A stretch of DNA of 64,000 nucleotides from Maritalea porphyrae (GCF_027213965.1 NZ_JAPWGX010000001.1:248001-312000); one strand, 5' to 3'; counted from the stretch's first letter, positions 38,674 to 48,304 are shown. Numbers and translations are program-made. The notes: generated by a model not told the origin, from the sequence alone.

Positions 38674-39486
38674 TTACCCTTTCACAGACGAACCAATTGC
38701 CCCATTCATAATGTAGCGTTGGGCGAAGAAGAACAGGATCAAAGGTGGAATACACAGAATGACAGTGATCGCTGCGATTGAGGTGATGTCGGTTTCGTGC
38801 AAGCCTTTGAACATGGATAGACCAAGCGTCAGCGTATATTTGGACTGATCATTTAAATAGATCAGCGGACCCAAATAATCGTTCCATGCGTTCATGAAAT
38901 GGAATGTACCCACCAGCACCAAAGCAGGCATCATCAGGGGCAAATGAATGCGCCAATAAATCTGCCATGAATTAGCCCCATCCATTCGAGCGGCCTCATC
39001 AATCTCCACCGGCACTGTCATGATATATTGGCGGAGTAGGAAAACAAAAAACGCATCGGCAAAATAAGCTGGCACAATGAGCGGCTTAAGCGTGTTGATC
39101 CACCCAAGCATATTAAACTCCATATAGAGCGGAATCATCTTTACGTCCCATGGGATCATCATGGTGGACAACAAAAGGATGAAAATCGCATCGCGCCCCT
39201 TAAAATGAAACCGTGCAAAGCCGAACGCCACCAACGAACTTGAAAGCAATTGCCCAAATGTTGAAAGGACCACCACAATCAGCGAGTTTTTAAGATAGAT
39301 ATCAAATGGTTGTTTAAACCAGGCCGTGGCAAAGTTTTCCCATTGCAACGCACTGGGCCAAAACACCGGGGGGTATTGGTATAGCTCGGGAATGCTTTTT
39401 ACAGCGGTTACAAAGGTCCAGCAGAACGGCATGATGAACAAGGCGGATAGAAAAATCAGTACGCCATAGGTAAGGGCTCTAACCAT
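38674..39486 (-). CDS. Sugar ABC transporter permease (MalG type)
   Basis: Six hydrophobic helices and the cytoplasmic EAA loop (EIDEAARMDGANSWQIYWRIHLPLMMPAL) define a CUT1 permease; the loop contacts the ATPase. The protein has about 270 residues. Two ATGs are six bases apart; 39486 has AAGGAG at 7 nt, while 39492 has it at 1 nt. Its start lies inside the end of the MalF-type gene, so translation is coupled. Confidence 0.94.
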   Translation of the reverse strand: MVRALTYGVLIFLSALFIMPFCWTFVTAVKSIPELYQYPPVFWPSALQWENFATAWFKQPFDIYLKNSLIVVVLSTFGQLLSSSLVAFGFARFHFKGRDAIFILLLSTMMIPWDVKMIPLYMEFNMLGWINTLKPLIVPAYFADAFFVFLLRQYIMTVPVEIDEAARMDGANSWQIYWRIHLPLMMPALVLVGTFHFMNAWNDYLGPLIYLNDQSKYTLTLGLSMFKGLHETDITSIAAITVILCIPPLILFFFAQRYIMNGAIGSSVKG

Positions 39487-40414
39487 CTGCATTCTCCTTG
39501 TTTTTCATTTCGCCCTCATAATAAACCCAGGCAGAAGACGACTTCATCACGAACAATGATAGGGCCAAGATTATCAGGAACATGACCCAAGAGTTTGCCG
39601 CAGCGAACCCCATTTCAAAGTGCTTGAAGGCGTTGTCATAGATATACATGGCGAAGAAGTAAGTGCTTTCCAGCGGACCACCGCCAGTGAGCAGCAGCGC
39701 AATTGTCAGCTGCTGGAATGCGGCAATAATTGAGGTGATGAAGGTAAACAACAACATGGGGGACAGCATGGGGATGGTGATGAACAGCAGCCGCGCCCAC
39801 GCCGGCACCCCAGATATTTTTGCCGCTTCATAAAGCTCTTTAGGGATTGATTGCAGACCCGTAAGCAAAATCAACATGGTGCCGCCCAGCCCCCAAAGAG
39901 AGGCCACAACGATAGCCAAGAGTGACCAACTTGGGTCCCCCAGCCAGTTTGGCCCCTCTATCCCAGCAAGGCCTAGGAGGAAGTTCAAAATTCCATATTC
40001 ATGGCTATAAATCCAAGCCCAAATTGTGACCAATGCCACGCCTGAAATAACGCTTGGTAAGTAAAAAATTGTGCGGAAAATACCGCTGCCTATTACTCGT
40101 TGATTGAGTAGAACAGCCAGCAATAATCCCAAGATAATATTGAAGGGAACAAAGAACAGACCGAACTTAATTGTAACCCAAAGACTGTCCCAAAAAAGCG
40201 GGTCCTGAGTCAGCATGATCTCGTAGTTTTCAATACCAATAAAGGTACGTTCCCCAACGACGGGCCAGTCGTAAAAACTCATGACCAGCGAGAAAAGAAG
40301 GGGCCCCAGCGTGAAGGCCAGGAACCCCAGGATCCAAGGGGAAATAAACAGATATGGAGTCAGCTTTTCGAGTGTTCGAGAACGCTGCGCTGCACTATCG
40401 GGATTGGTGCCCAT
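39479..40414 (-). CDS. Sugar ABC transporter permease (MalF type)
   Basis: This 311-residue CUT1 permease begins with a cytosolic tail and a membrane helix (LFISPWILGFLAFTLGPLLF). It carries the EAA loop ELYEAAKISGVPAWARLLFITIPMLSP near residue 205. It pairs with the MalG-type gene that overlaps its end. ATG follows GGGGGAG at good spacing. Together with the binding protein and ATPase it would import an oligosaccharide or glycoside. Confidence 0.94.
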   Translation of the reverse strand: MGTNPDSAAQRSRTLEKLTPYLFISPWILGFLAFTLGPLLFSLVMSFYDWPVVGERTFIGIENYEIMLTQDPLFWDSLWVTIKFGLFFVPFNIILGLLLAVLLNQRVIGSGIFRTIFYLPSVISGVALVTIWAWIYSHEYGILNFLLGLAGIEGPNWLGDPSWSLLAIVVASLWGLGGTMLILLTGLQSIPKELYEAAKISGVPAWARLLFITIPMLSPMLLFTFITSIIAAFQQLTIALLLTGGGPLESTYFFAMYIYDNAFKHFEMGFAAANSWVMFLIILALSLFVMKSSSAWVYYEGEMKNKENADG

Positions 40415-40438
40415 ATCATTACTCCCCCTTGGAATGGC

Positions 40439-41668
40439 TTAGTTTAGATGCCGTGCAGAGCGGGCAACAGCATCGTCCAGATTGGTCTTTGCATCACCTT
40501 TTCCGAGCATTGTCGCTTCGATTGCACGCTCGAGGTTGGTTTGAATTTTGCCCCAATTTTCGTGCTTCAAGAACGCATTCGTCTCGCGATCGGATACCGC
40601 CAAAATGTCAAAGAATGGCTTGAAAACAGGATCGCTTGTCATGTTGAGTTCTTCAGCAACACTTGTGCGGATTGGCAAATCGTTGGTGCGCAATTTAACC
40701 GCAGCTGGTGAGGAGAAGAATTTCACATATTTCCATGCGAGTTCCAGATTCTTGCCGTCCTTGGCTACCGACATTGCTGATGCAGGCACAGACGAGTGAA
40801 CCGGTTTATCGCCAAAGGATGGAAGGTGCGCGACCCCGTAGTTGATGCCAGCAGCTTCGATGCCAGCTTTGGACCACATGGCGCTCTGGAACATGGCGAT
40901 TTTGCCACCTTTAAACAAAGCAGATGAAGATGAGTTTTCGCCAACACCGACCATAACCGCTTCTTCATTTCTCGCCATTTCAGCGAACATGTCCAAAACC
41001 TCAACGGCTTCGGGACTGTTCATAAAACCATCGATTGTCTTACCGTCTTGTGAAATAAATCGTGTGCCATTCGACCACAAGAATTGTTCAAAATCGAAAG
41101 GATCAGGCTTTGCCGACACAGCAATACCGTAGGTTTTGCTTTCTTTGTCTCGGAACTTAGCTGCTTTTTCGCGCAAGTCGGCCCAGGTCCAGCCTTCTTT
41201 TGGCTCTTCAACGCCGGCGGCCGCAAACATGTCTTTGTTGTAAAAGACAACATGGGTGGTGAACCCAGCAGGCATGCCGTAAGCTTTTCCGTCAATGCGG
41301 GTGGTGTTTATCAACGCCGCAGGAATGTCGCTGAGGTTCATTTCTTCCGCGTCGCGTGCCATCAAATCGTCTAGTGGCAACAATGATTTGTAATATTTGG
41401 GGTAATTCCACATATACATGACGTCTGGCGGGCTGCCCGCGCCAAATGCTGCGATGAGTTTTTTGTCGTATCCATCAGCATAAGATTCCACTTGAACCTT
41501 CACCCCTGGATTTTCGGCTTCAAACAGCTTTGCAATCTCATATTGGATTTCCAGATTCTCTTCGCCGTTCCATGTGGCAAAGCGGATCACGTCTTCTGCG
41601 ACGGCCGTCCCGCCAATCGTGAGCGCTGCAACTGCTGACGCGAGCGCCAGCTTTTTTAAATTCTTCAT
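40439..41668 (-). CDS. Extracellular solute-binding protein, family 1 (sugar)
   Basis: A signal peptide (LKKLALASAVAALTIGGTAVA) precedes a 385-residue periplasmic binding protein. It has the family motif EIAKLFEAENPGVKVQVESY and a conserved SPPDVMYMW ligand loop. It is the second gene of the operon and its ATG overlaps the ATPase stop (ATGA). It sets transporter specificity, but the ligand cannot be read from sequence. Confidence 0.95.
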   Translation of the reverse strand: MKNLKKLALASAVAALTIGGTAVAEDVIRFATWNGEENLEIQYEIAKLFEAENPGVKVQVESYADGYDKKLIAAFGAGSPPDVMYMWNYPKYYKSLLPLDDLMARDAEEMNLSDIPAALINTTRIDGKAYGMPAGFTTHVVFYNKDMFAAAGVEEPKEGWTWADLREKAAKFRDKESKTYGIAVSAKPDPFDFEQFLWSNGTRFISQDGKTIDGFMNSPEAVEVLDMFAEMARNEEAVMVGVGENSSSSALFKGGKIAMFQSAMWSKAGIEAAGINYGVAHLPSFGDKPVHSSVPASAMSVAKDGKNLELAWKYVKFFSSPAAVKLRTNDLPIRTSVAEELNMTSDPVFKPFFDILAVSDRETNAFLKHENWGKIQTNLERAIEATMLGKGDAKTNLDDAVARSARHLN

Positions 41669-42834
41669 TGGTCCTCTCCACTTCCTGTCGCTTGTTGCGA
41701 CCCTTTTTGCCGATCAATGAGTGATCGAGTCTCCGCATCCAAAGCACGCGGAATTGCCTCCCCTTCAGGATTGAAAATGTGACAATGCTGAGCAGGAAAC
41801 CTCAAATGCACCCGGTCATTGGCGACCACTGGGTGGGTGCCACGGGTGATAACTGTGAATTGCTGGCCGTCATCTAAAGTCAGATGCACTTGGCTTTCCG
41901 TCCCCAAACGCTCAACCAATACAACCTGTCCGTGAACGTGCGCATCTGCTTCACTGACGAATTCGATATTGTCAGGACGAACCCCAAGAGTGTGTTGTCC
42001 GGCGGAGGACTCCTTGAGCTCGCTGCGCATATCAACAGTAATGGGCAAGCCTAAGGATTGACCGCTAATCTCGATTTGGCGCGCACCGACCGTTCGAGCA
42101 TCAACTTTGAGGAAGTTCATTTTTGGTGAACCAATAAAACCTGCAACAAACAAGTTTTCGGGTGCATAAAACAATTCTAGCGGGGTTCCGAATTGAGCGA
42201 CCTTTCCTTTGTCCAAAACCACAACACGGTTGGACAGCGTCATCGCCTCCACTTGGTCGTGGGTCACATAGATCATGGTCACACCAAGCCGCTTATGCAG
42301 GTTTGCCAGCTCGACACGCATGGTCACCCGCAGGCCCGCATCCAAATTGGAAAGCGGCTCATCCAGCAAAAACAACTTGGGATCGCGCACAATTGCTCGC
42401 CCAATGGCTACACGCTGGCGCTGACCACCTGAAAGCTGCTTGGGGCGACGTTTCAGCAACTCGGTTATTTGCAGAATGCGCGCGGCATTTTGCACCCGCT
42501 CTTCAATTTCGCGCCTTGGGACACCATTTAGCGACAAGCCAAATGACAAATTCTTATAGACACTCATGTGCGGGTAGAGCGCATAGTTTTGAAAAACCAT
42601 CGCAATATCGCGTTTAGCTGGTTGCAACGTAGTGATGTCACGCGCCCCAAGGGTTACGGCACCCGCATCAATTCGTTCTAGCCCCGCGATCGAACGCAAC
42701 AGGGTGGTTTTGCCACAACCGGATGGCCCCAGAAAGCTTACAAACTCTCCGTCTGCAATTTCCAGATCCACACCCTTAAGCACGGGTACATCACCAAATT
42801 TCTTGTGGAGCTGATTTATTTGCACGCCAGCCAT
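41665..42834 (-). CDS. CUT1 sugar ABC transporter ATPase (UgpC/MsmK type)
   Basis: This 389-residue ATPase has Walker A GPSGCGKTTLLRS near residue 37, Q-loop MVFQNYALYPHMSV, signature LSGGQRQRVAIGRAIVRDP and Walker B LFLLDEPLSNLDAGLR, with H-loop YVTHDQVEAM. A C-terminal regulatory OB-type domain (from IGSPKMNFLKVDA) is typical of MalK/UgpC. It is the first gene of the operon, running to the binding protein, two permeases, GH63 and LacI. A LacI-type palindrome lies 37 nt upstream of the ATG. Confidence 0.96.
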   Translation of the reverse strand: MAGVQINQLHKKFGDVPVLKGVDLEIADGEFVSFLGPSGCGKTTLLRSIAGLERIDAGAVTLGARDITTLQPAKRDIAMVFQNYALYPHMSVYKNLSFGLSLNGVPRREIEERVQNAARILQITELLKRRPKQLSGGQRQRVAIGRAIVRDPKLFLLDEPLSNLDAGLRVTMRVELANLHKRLGVTMIYVTHDQVEAMTLSNRVVVLDKGKVAQFGTPLELFYAPENLFVAGFIGSPKMNFLKVDARTVGARQIEISGQSLGLPITVDMRSELKESSAGQHTLGVRPDNIEFVSEADAHVHGQVVLVERLGTESQVHLTLDDGQQFTVITRGTHPVVANDRVHLRFPAQHCHIFNPEGEAIPRALDAETRSLIDRQKGSQQATGSGEDQ

Positions 42835-42870
42835 TTATCACCCTCTTCCCTTAAGGCATTGCCAGAAATA

Positions 42871-42880
42871 TAAACGTTTA
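42871..42880. promoter_or_regulatory. LacI-type operator before the sugar transporter operon
   Basis: TAAACGTTTA is a perfect 10-bp palindrome in an A+T-rich stretch, 37-46 nt before the ATPase start. It has the central CG typical of LacI-family operators and matches the core of the longer site before GH42. I see no gene in the rest of 42835-43021. Confidence 0.75.
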
Positions 42881-43021
42881 ACTTTTCAAGTAAAGTCCTC
42901 ATTCAATTTCTTTTAGAATTTCTTTACATTGATTGGTGCTCATTTCGCATGATGTTCCATCCCCCCTCAACGCACATACGAGCCGAATGAAATAAGCGGG
43001 AAAGCGTGGCCAACACGCTCC

Positions 43022-44980
43022 CTATGCTGACCAGATTGCCACGTCATGTGGCGCAAGTTCATGCCCACCGACAAAAAACTGCGTGTTTTTTGGCACGTCA
43101 AGCTGTGCCGCCTGGTTGGCAAAATTGAAGGCAAACATCAGATTCCCCCGTCGAGTGATCCTTAAATTCGATGATGTTTTTGAACTTGCCGCCACACCTG
43201 CCCACCCGGCCAACTTGGTCACAAGGGCATCGAGCAGCTCTGCGCTAAAATGGGTCGCCCCATACCAACATTTCTCACTGCCAACGAGCGCAGGTGATCC
43301 ATCTCGGAAATCCGATTGGAATGTGGCCAGCACCTTGTCGCCGGTCACTATTTGCTCGCGCCAATTGGTGACCTTACCCAACAAATCACCAATTTTTACG
43401 CGATCACGGCCATATGGCGGCAACGATTCTACGCGCGTGACTTTGACGTCAAGCAAGCGCGAAAAGCTACCCGGCGGCAGATGCGCAGGTATGTGCATAT
43501 CTTTAGATTTACTGCCTGTGCGGGCGCCCAAAAAAACCTTGGCGGCGCATTTTTCTAACTTGTCGACAAAGTCAGGATCGTCGACAATCATGTCTGGCAC
43601 CACCACCAATTTGTACCCATCAAGGTCTGAATGTGGACCAACGATATCCACATCAACATGCTGCCGTGAAAGGGCCGCGTACCAGTCCATCGCCACGCGC
43701 GAGCTGGAATAGTCTTCTCCCTGGGGCAACGCATCGGCGGCCCATCGCGAGGGATAGTCAAGGACCAGTGCAACTTGCGCTTGCTGCCGCGCACCAACTT
43801 CAGGCAATTTCGCAATTTCATGCGCCACCTGGGTGACTTCAATAAATGCCTGATCCGGCTCATTATTTGGCAACAATAGTCCAGCATGGAACTGTTCTTG
43901 CGCGAACTTTGATTGCCGCCAGCGGAAGTAGCACACAACATCTACCCCATGCGCAAAAGCCAACCATGTCCAAAGCCTTACCATGCCATCCTGGGGCGAT
44001 TGATTGTGCTTCGCCCAATTCACCGGGCCGGGCTGCTGCTCCATAATCCACACGTTTCCGCGCCCCACCTGGCGGTATAAGTCATTGTTGAAGGCTGGCT
44101 GATCAGGAATGCCTGTGCGCAGGCGCTCAGCCTTTTCATCCTCATCCATTCCCGAATAGACCAAAGCCCCCATGGGGTAGCTATCCCAAGAAGCAAAATC
44201 GATATCCTGCCCAACCGCGTAATGATCAAAATCTGTGTTGTGCCCCATGAAGTTGTGCGTAATGGGCCTGCCCGGCGACAGGTCGCGCAGCACATCGACT
44301 TGCGCCTTATTAAAACCCACCACTTGGTCAGATGAAAAACGATAGAAATCCAGGAGATGAGTTGGGCTTGGCTCTTCCACCAAGTTGTTTGGCAACTCAA
44401 TTTGATTGAATGACCGATAGGCCATCCCCCAAAAACATGTACCCCAAGCCTCGTTCAACTTATCGATGGTTTGGTACCGATTGCGCAACCAATCTTGGAA
44501 CGCTAAATGCGCACTATTCGAATAGCTATAGATCGTATTGTGGTCGCCATACTCATTATCGATCTGCCAAGCGCAAACATGTTCGTTTTCGCCGTAACGA
44601 TTTGCAAAAGCTGTGGCGATGCGCACCGCATGCTCGCGATATATTTTACTTGAAAAACAATAGTGCCGACGCGCCCCAAACTTGCGAACATTGCCGTTTT
44701 CATCGACCGGCAAGATCTCTGGGTGCTTATCGATCAGCCATTTTGGTGGCGCTGCGGTGGGCGTACACATAACAACTTGCAGACCCGCCTGCCCTAGAGT
44801 GTCGACTGCACGGTCAAGCCATTCCCAATTGAATTCGCCTTCAGCTGGCTCCACCAAAGACCAGGTGAATTCTGCAATACGCACCCAACTCAGTCCCAAC
44901 GACACCATTTTGCGCGCATCATCTGCCCACATTTCTTCGGGCCATTGTTCGGGATAATAGCAAACACCAAGTTCCAACAT
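43022..44980 (-). CDS. GH42 beta-galactosidase
   Basis: This protein of about 652 residues has the GH42 three-domain layout. A TIM barrel begins LGVCYYPEQWPEEMWADDARKM. The acid/base Glu is in CAWQIDNEYGDHNT near residue 145. The nucleophile Glu is in VWIMEQQPGPVNW near residue 315. A trimerisation (Rossmann-like) domain with LVVVPDMIV follows, then a small C-terminal beta domain. No signal peptide is visible, so it cleaves imported beta-galactosides. ATG 44980 is preferred over TTG 44992. It has its own promoter with a strong LacI-type palindrome, so it is coregulated with the transporter operon downstream. Confidence 0.95.
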   Translation of the reverse strand: MLELGVCYYPEQWPEEMWADDARKMVSLGLSWVRIAEFTWSLVEPAEGEFNWEWLDRAVDTLGQAGLQVVMCTPTAAPPKWLIDKHPEILPVDENGNVRKFGARRHYCFSSKIYREHAVRIATAFANRYGENEHVCAWQIDNEYGDHNTIYSYSNSAHLAFQDWLRNRYQTIDKLNEAWGTCFWGMAYRSFNQIELPNNLVEEPSPTHLLDFYRFSSDQVVGFNKAQVDVLRDLSPGRPITHNFMGHNTDFDHYAVGQDIDFASWDSYPMGALVYSGMDEDEKAERLRTGIPDQPAFNNDLYRQVGRGNVWIMEQQPGPVNWAKHNQSPQDGMVRLWTWLAFAHGVDVVCYFRWRQSKFAQEQFHAGLLLPNNEPDQAFIEVTQVAHEIAKLPEVGARQQAQVALVLDYPSRWAADALPQGEDYSSSRVAMDWYAALSRQHVDVDIVGPHSDLDGYKLVVVPDMIVDDPDFVDKLEKCAAKVFLGARTGSKSKDMHIPAHLPPGSFSRLLDVKVTRVESLPPYGRDRVKIGDLLGKVTNWREQIVTGDKVLATFQSDFRDGSPALVGSEKCWYGATHFSAELLDALVTKLAGWAGVAASSKTSSNLRITRRGNLMFAFNFANQAAQLDVPKNTQFFVGGHELAPHDVAIWSA

Positions 44981-45063
44981 ATACACACCCAATAAAGACT
45001 AACCGCCACCTTTTCCAACGGCAGCGGAATCATTTTCTCTAAAACTTTATCGCACAACACCTA

Positions 45064-45087
45064 CAAAATATAAACGTTTATATTTTG
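45064..45087. promoter_or_regulatory. 24-bp perfect palindrome (LacI-type operator) before GH42
   Basis: The perfect inverted repeat is centred on TAAACGTTTA (45071-45080) and extends through AAATATAAACGTTTATATTT to terminal C/G at 45064 and 45087. It lies 84-107 nt before the GH42 start and shares its 10-bp core with the site at 42871, so both are probably bound by the LacI regulator at 35916. Confidence 0.82.
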
Positions 45088-45175
45088 GTATGCGATTGTA
45101 TTTATGATCAAACGCCCAAGAAAATTATGCGTGATTTGAGCGAGGGATACGAAATATGAGTGTTGAGAAAATGAG

Positions 45176-45868
45176 TTAGAAGCGCCGACAGGCACGAACA
45201 AATTCATCGAATAGCGCAATATTTGAGGCGTCATTTGTAAGCTTTTCGGGGTGCCACTGCACACCGACGGCGAACTTGTGGCCAGGGAGTTCGATTGCTT
45301 CAGTAATGCCATCTGGCGCGCGCGCAGAAACGACAATATTGTCTGTCACGCTAACGAGCGCTTCGCGATGAAATGTATTCACATCAATTTGCGATGCCCC
45401 AACAATTTGACTTAGCTTGCTACCCGCTGAAATGCTAACGGGGTGCATGCGACCCGCTTCATCGTGTGGCATTGCTCCCCGCTCCGTCGTCAATAAATCC
45501 GGCGTCATCTTTGCGCCGTTCAGACAACCAAGCAACTGCATCCCCGCACAAATGCCCAACACCGGTTTATCAAGCGACAAAAAGCCTTCGATCAGCGCCT
45601 TTTCAATCGCCAACCGATCTGACGGTGGCGAATTGGACGTTAAATCACCAGCGTAACATGTATCCGCATAGGCAAAACGACCACCGGGACAAAGCAGACC
45701 ATCCGAAAAGGCAATAACATCTGCTAGTATTTGCGCCTCATATGGCACACCAAACGGCAAGCCACCAGCACGCACAATCGACGTAAAATAGCCTTTTCCC
45801 ATCGCATATTGGTTACCGCCCGAACTTGTGTTCTCATCCATCAGTACAGCAATATGCGGTTTGGTCAT
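45176..45868 (-). CDS. Class I glutamine amidotransferase-like hydrolase (PuuD/gamma-glutamyl-GABA hydrolase family)
   Basis: The 230-residue protein has a flavodoxin-like class I amidotransferase fold. The nucleophile elbow is PVLGICAGMQLLG, and the catalytic His-Glu pair is in GVQWHPEKL near residue 206. Members hydrolyse gamma-glutamyl-GABA or related gamma-glutamyl amides. ATG at 45868 follows GGAG; the upstream in-frame TTG at 45901 is less likely. It sits between a LuxR-type regulator and GH42; the operator before GH42 lies after its stop. Substrate is inferred at family level only. Confidence 0.88.
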   Translation of the reverse strand: MTKPHIAVLMDENTSSGGNQYAMGKGYFTSIVRAGGLPFGVPYEAQILADVIAFSDGLLCPGGRFAYADTCYAGDLTSNSPPSDRLAIEKALIEGFLSLDKPVLGICAGMQLLGCLNGAKMTPDLLTTERGAMPHDEAGRMHPVSISAGSKLSQIVGASQIDVNTFHREALVSVTDNIVVSARAPDGITEAIELPGHKFAVGVQWHPEKLTNDASNIALFDEFVRACRRF

Positions 45869-45931
45869 TTTGTTGCTCCGGCTCCCTCTTTTAAGCGCCA
45901 TTTTGTCAATGGTGTGGCTAAACGCACTTGA

Positions 45932-47065
45932 TTACAAGCGCTGTAGAAACGCCATGAGTTCAATTTGGCTCCTTACCCCCAACTTCGCCATCGCCGCCTT
46001 CATTTGGTTGCGCACCGTGTGAATGCTGACTTGCTTTTCTTCCGAGATTGCACGCAACGATTTTCCTGCGGAAAATCCATCAATGACCGCTGCCTCAGCA
46101 AATGTAAGCGAAAATTTGGACTGAAGATTCGCGAGCGCATTGTCATTGGGTAGCTGCCGACCAATCGTTACCAACAGCGCTGGTTCGCCAATCGAAATTG
46201 AAAATGGAATTGGCGGATCAAATGGGTCCAGCTTTGCCATACGCACCTCGTACGGCCCAAGCGCCACATCAACGTCCAAACATATTCGTGAAACATTGGG
46301 CGCGTTTTCTTTAAGCCCCTCAAGGGCTGTGCGGAACTGCAACGCACAATTAACATCAACAAACCGAACTGCGCCGCCCAGGCCAGTGGCGATAATCCTG
46401 TCCTTACCGAGGATCTCCTGAGCCATTTTATTGGCATAAATGAGGTTTCCGCTCGCACTCACGATTATGAGCGCTGACAATTGCTCACCAGTATCGGCCT
46501 TCAGGTTGGCAAGCTCTCTTAACTTGCTTTGCCCAACAATTGTTGACATTGCATAGGCCTGCCGAATGTGCGGCAGCAGGATTGCAACGATCCTCATCCA
46601 ATCTTCTTCAAGATCCTCTTGATCATGGCGACGAATATTACAGCCAATCATCAACGAACGCGTCGGACCTTTGTAAACAATTGCTGCAGCGGCACGCAAA
46701 ATGTCTTCCTGAGGACGAAGCCAATCGTTATAGAATTCAGACTGCTCGATGAACTCCCGGCTGGCAATTTGGTCTGAATGCCACACTGTATTCTCGTCTA
46801 AATTCAGCAGTCCTTTTGCCCAAAAATTCTGATTGGTATAATACTCGCCATATAATCGCAAATACTCCGGATCCATATTATGGTGCAAAATCCCGATGGA
46901 TTGATGGGAGTTGTGGTCAAACCCAAACATTTGTGACTGAGGCGTCTTTGAAATCAATGCCAACGTTGACACAAATTCTTGCCACTTTGATTGATCAACT
47001 GCGGCCTGATAAATGATCCGTGTGAGCGTCGAAAACTGTTGTAGCGAAAGCGGTTCAGACGGCAT
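45932..47065 (-). CDS. LuxR-type transcriptional regulator, copy A
   Basis: The C-terminal 60 residues form a LuxR/GerE HTH (LTFAEAAVIDGFSAGKSLRAISEEKQ, then SIHTVRNQMKAAMAKLGVRSQIEL). A PAS-like patch (SALIIVSASGNLIYANKMAQEIL) precedes it near residue 190, and the first 170 residues are unassigned. It is clearly paralogous to the next gene upstream: QAA.D.SKWQEF, EFYNDW..PQED and the HTH are shared. It is not a typical acyl-homoserine-lactone receptor. Both copies lie beside a large DUF4214 surface protein gene. Confidence 0.9.
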   Translation of the reverse strand: MPSEPLSLQQFSTLTRIIYQAAVDQSKWQEFVSTLALISKTPQSQMFGFDHNSHQSIGILHHNMDPEYLRLYGEYYTNQNFWAKGLLNLDENTVWHSDQIASREFIEQSEFYNDWLRPQEDILRAAAAIVYKGPTRSLMIGCNIRRHDQEDLEEDWMRIVAILLPHIRQAYAMSTIVGQSKLRELANLKADTGEQLSALIIVSASGNLIYANKMAQEILGKDRIIATGLGGAVRFVDVNCALQFRTALEGLKENAPNVSRICLDVDVALGPYEVRMAKLDPFDPPIPFSISIGEPALLVTIGRQLPNDNALANLQSKFSLTFAEAAVIDGFSAGKSLRAISEEKQVSIHTVRNQMKAAMAKLGVRSQIELMAFLQRL

Positions 47066-47167
47066 CAGGATGATCCACCTGTGGTCGAAAAAGGGGAAGC
47101 CACACGTACTTCTTGACGATCATTCATTCTTAGCCCCAAATCCAATGCTTTCTGTCCCTATTTCCAC

Positions 47168-48304
47168 TCACAGATCTCGCAGTTTGCAAACCAACTGAAG
47201 CTGACTTTTGACACCGAGTTTAGACATCGCCGATTTAATCTGATTGCGCACCGTATAGATGCTTACTCGCCGACCATCTGAGATTTCTCGCAGAGTGCTG
47301 CCAGCACAAAAGGCGCACACAACCGACACCTCAGCCGCCGAAAGGTGATGTTTGTGGCGTAACACCGCGTCGTTTTGCGCCTCGGAGCGCAACGGCGACA
47401 GCGCAACGAGCAGATGTGGACTGTTTAAAGTAAATGGAAATGGCAAGAGCGGATTCGACGGCGAAATGCGCATGATGCGCATCTCAAATCCGCCGATTGT
47501 TGGGTCAAATGATGTTTGGTGCTGAGATATATTGTGATCTCGTCGTCGCATGCTGTCCAGCGCGCAACAAAGCGCTATATTCAGATCTATCGCATTGAAC
47601 CTGAAGCGGCTGCTCATAGACCAACGAACAGGCCCACCCCCGTTCAGCAGTTGCTCACCTTTTGTGTTTGCGTATCCAAGATTAGCGTTTTCGTCGATAA
47701 TGAAGATTGCAGATTTGTGTGGACCGAGCGAAGGGCCCGTTATGCCAATATCTGATAGACTTTGGTCTGCAACAATGCGATTGAATTCAAATGCGTGACG
47801 AATATGAGGCTGTAAAATTCTCAAAGCATTCAACCATTTGGCTTCGAGTTTTTCCGTATCTTTGCGCCGGATATTGCCACCAAGCATGATGGTTCTGCTG
47901 CCGCTCTTGAACAGCATTACACCACCGCCAGCGCATACATCTTCTTGCGGCTTAACCCAGTCATTGTAGAACTCAGTTCGCTCCAGCGCTTCAAGTCGTA
48001 TCATATCTTGAGAATGAACAACTTCACCTTCATTGGCCCTTGCAAATCCGGGCGCCCACGCATTTTCTTTGTAGAAATGTTTTAAATAGATATCGATCGC
48101 TTCTTCGGAGTAGCCATGACCGATCATGTTTAGAGTGAGGTTCGAATGCGTATCATACCCAAACATATGGGTCTTTAAGTCACCGGTGTGTTTTGACAAT
48201 GCCGCGATGAATTCTTGCCACTTTGAACTATCCAACGCCGCCTGAAACAATACTTCAGTTACTTGCGAGAACTGATGAATAGTTAAAGGCGCCTCGAATT
48301 TCAT
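47168..48304 (-). CDS. LuxR-type transcriptional regulator, copy B
   Basis: The layout is the same as copy A at 378 residues: an N-terminal unassigned domain (with TEFYNDWVKPQEDV), a PAS-like patch (KSAIFIIDENANLGYANTKGEQLL) and a C-terminal LuxR HTH (VSIYTVRNQIKSAMSKLGVKSQLQL). A tandem duplication followed by divergence is the simplest origin. The start is ATG at 48304. It is divergent from the DUF4214 protein gene across a 249-bp region, which makes that gene its most obvious target. Confidence 0.9.
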   Translation of the reverse strand: MKFEAPLTIHQFSQVTEVLFQAALDSSKWQEFIAALSKHTGDLKTHMFGYDTHSNLTLNMIGHGYSEEAIDIYLKHFYKENAWAPGFARANEGEVVHSQDMIRLEALERTEFYNDWVKPQEDVCAGGGVMLFKSGSRTIMLGGNIRRKDTEKLEAKWLNALRILQPHIRHAFEFNRIVADQSLSDIGITGPSLGPHKSAIFIIDENANLGYANTKGEQLLNGGGPVRWSMSSRFRFNAIDLNIALCCALDSMRRRDHNISQHQTSFDPTIGGFEMRIMRISPSNPLLPFPFTLNSPHLLVALSPLRSEAQNDAVLRHKHHLSAAEVSVVCAFCAGSTLREISDGRRVSIYTVRNQIKSAMSKLGVKSQLQLVCKLRDL

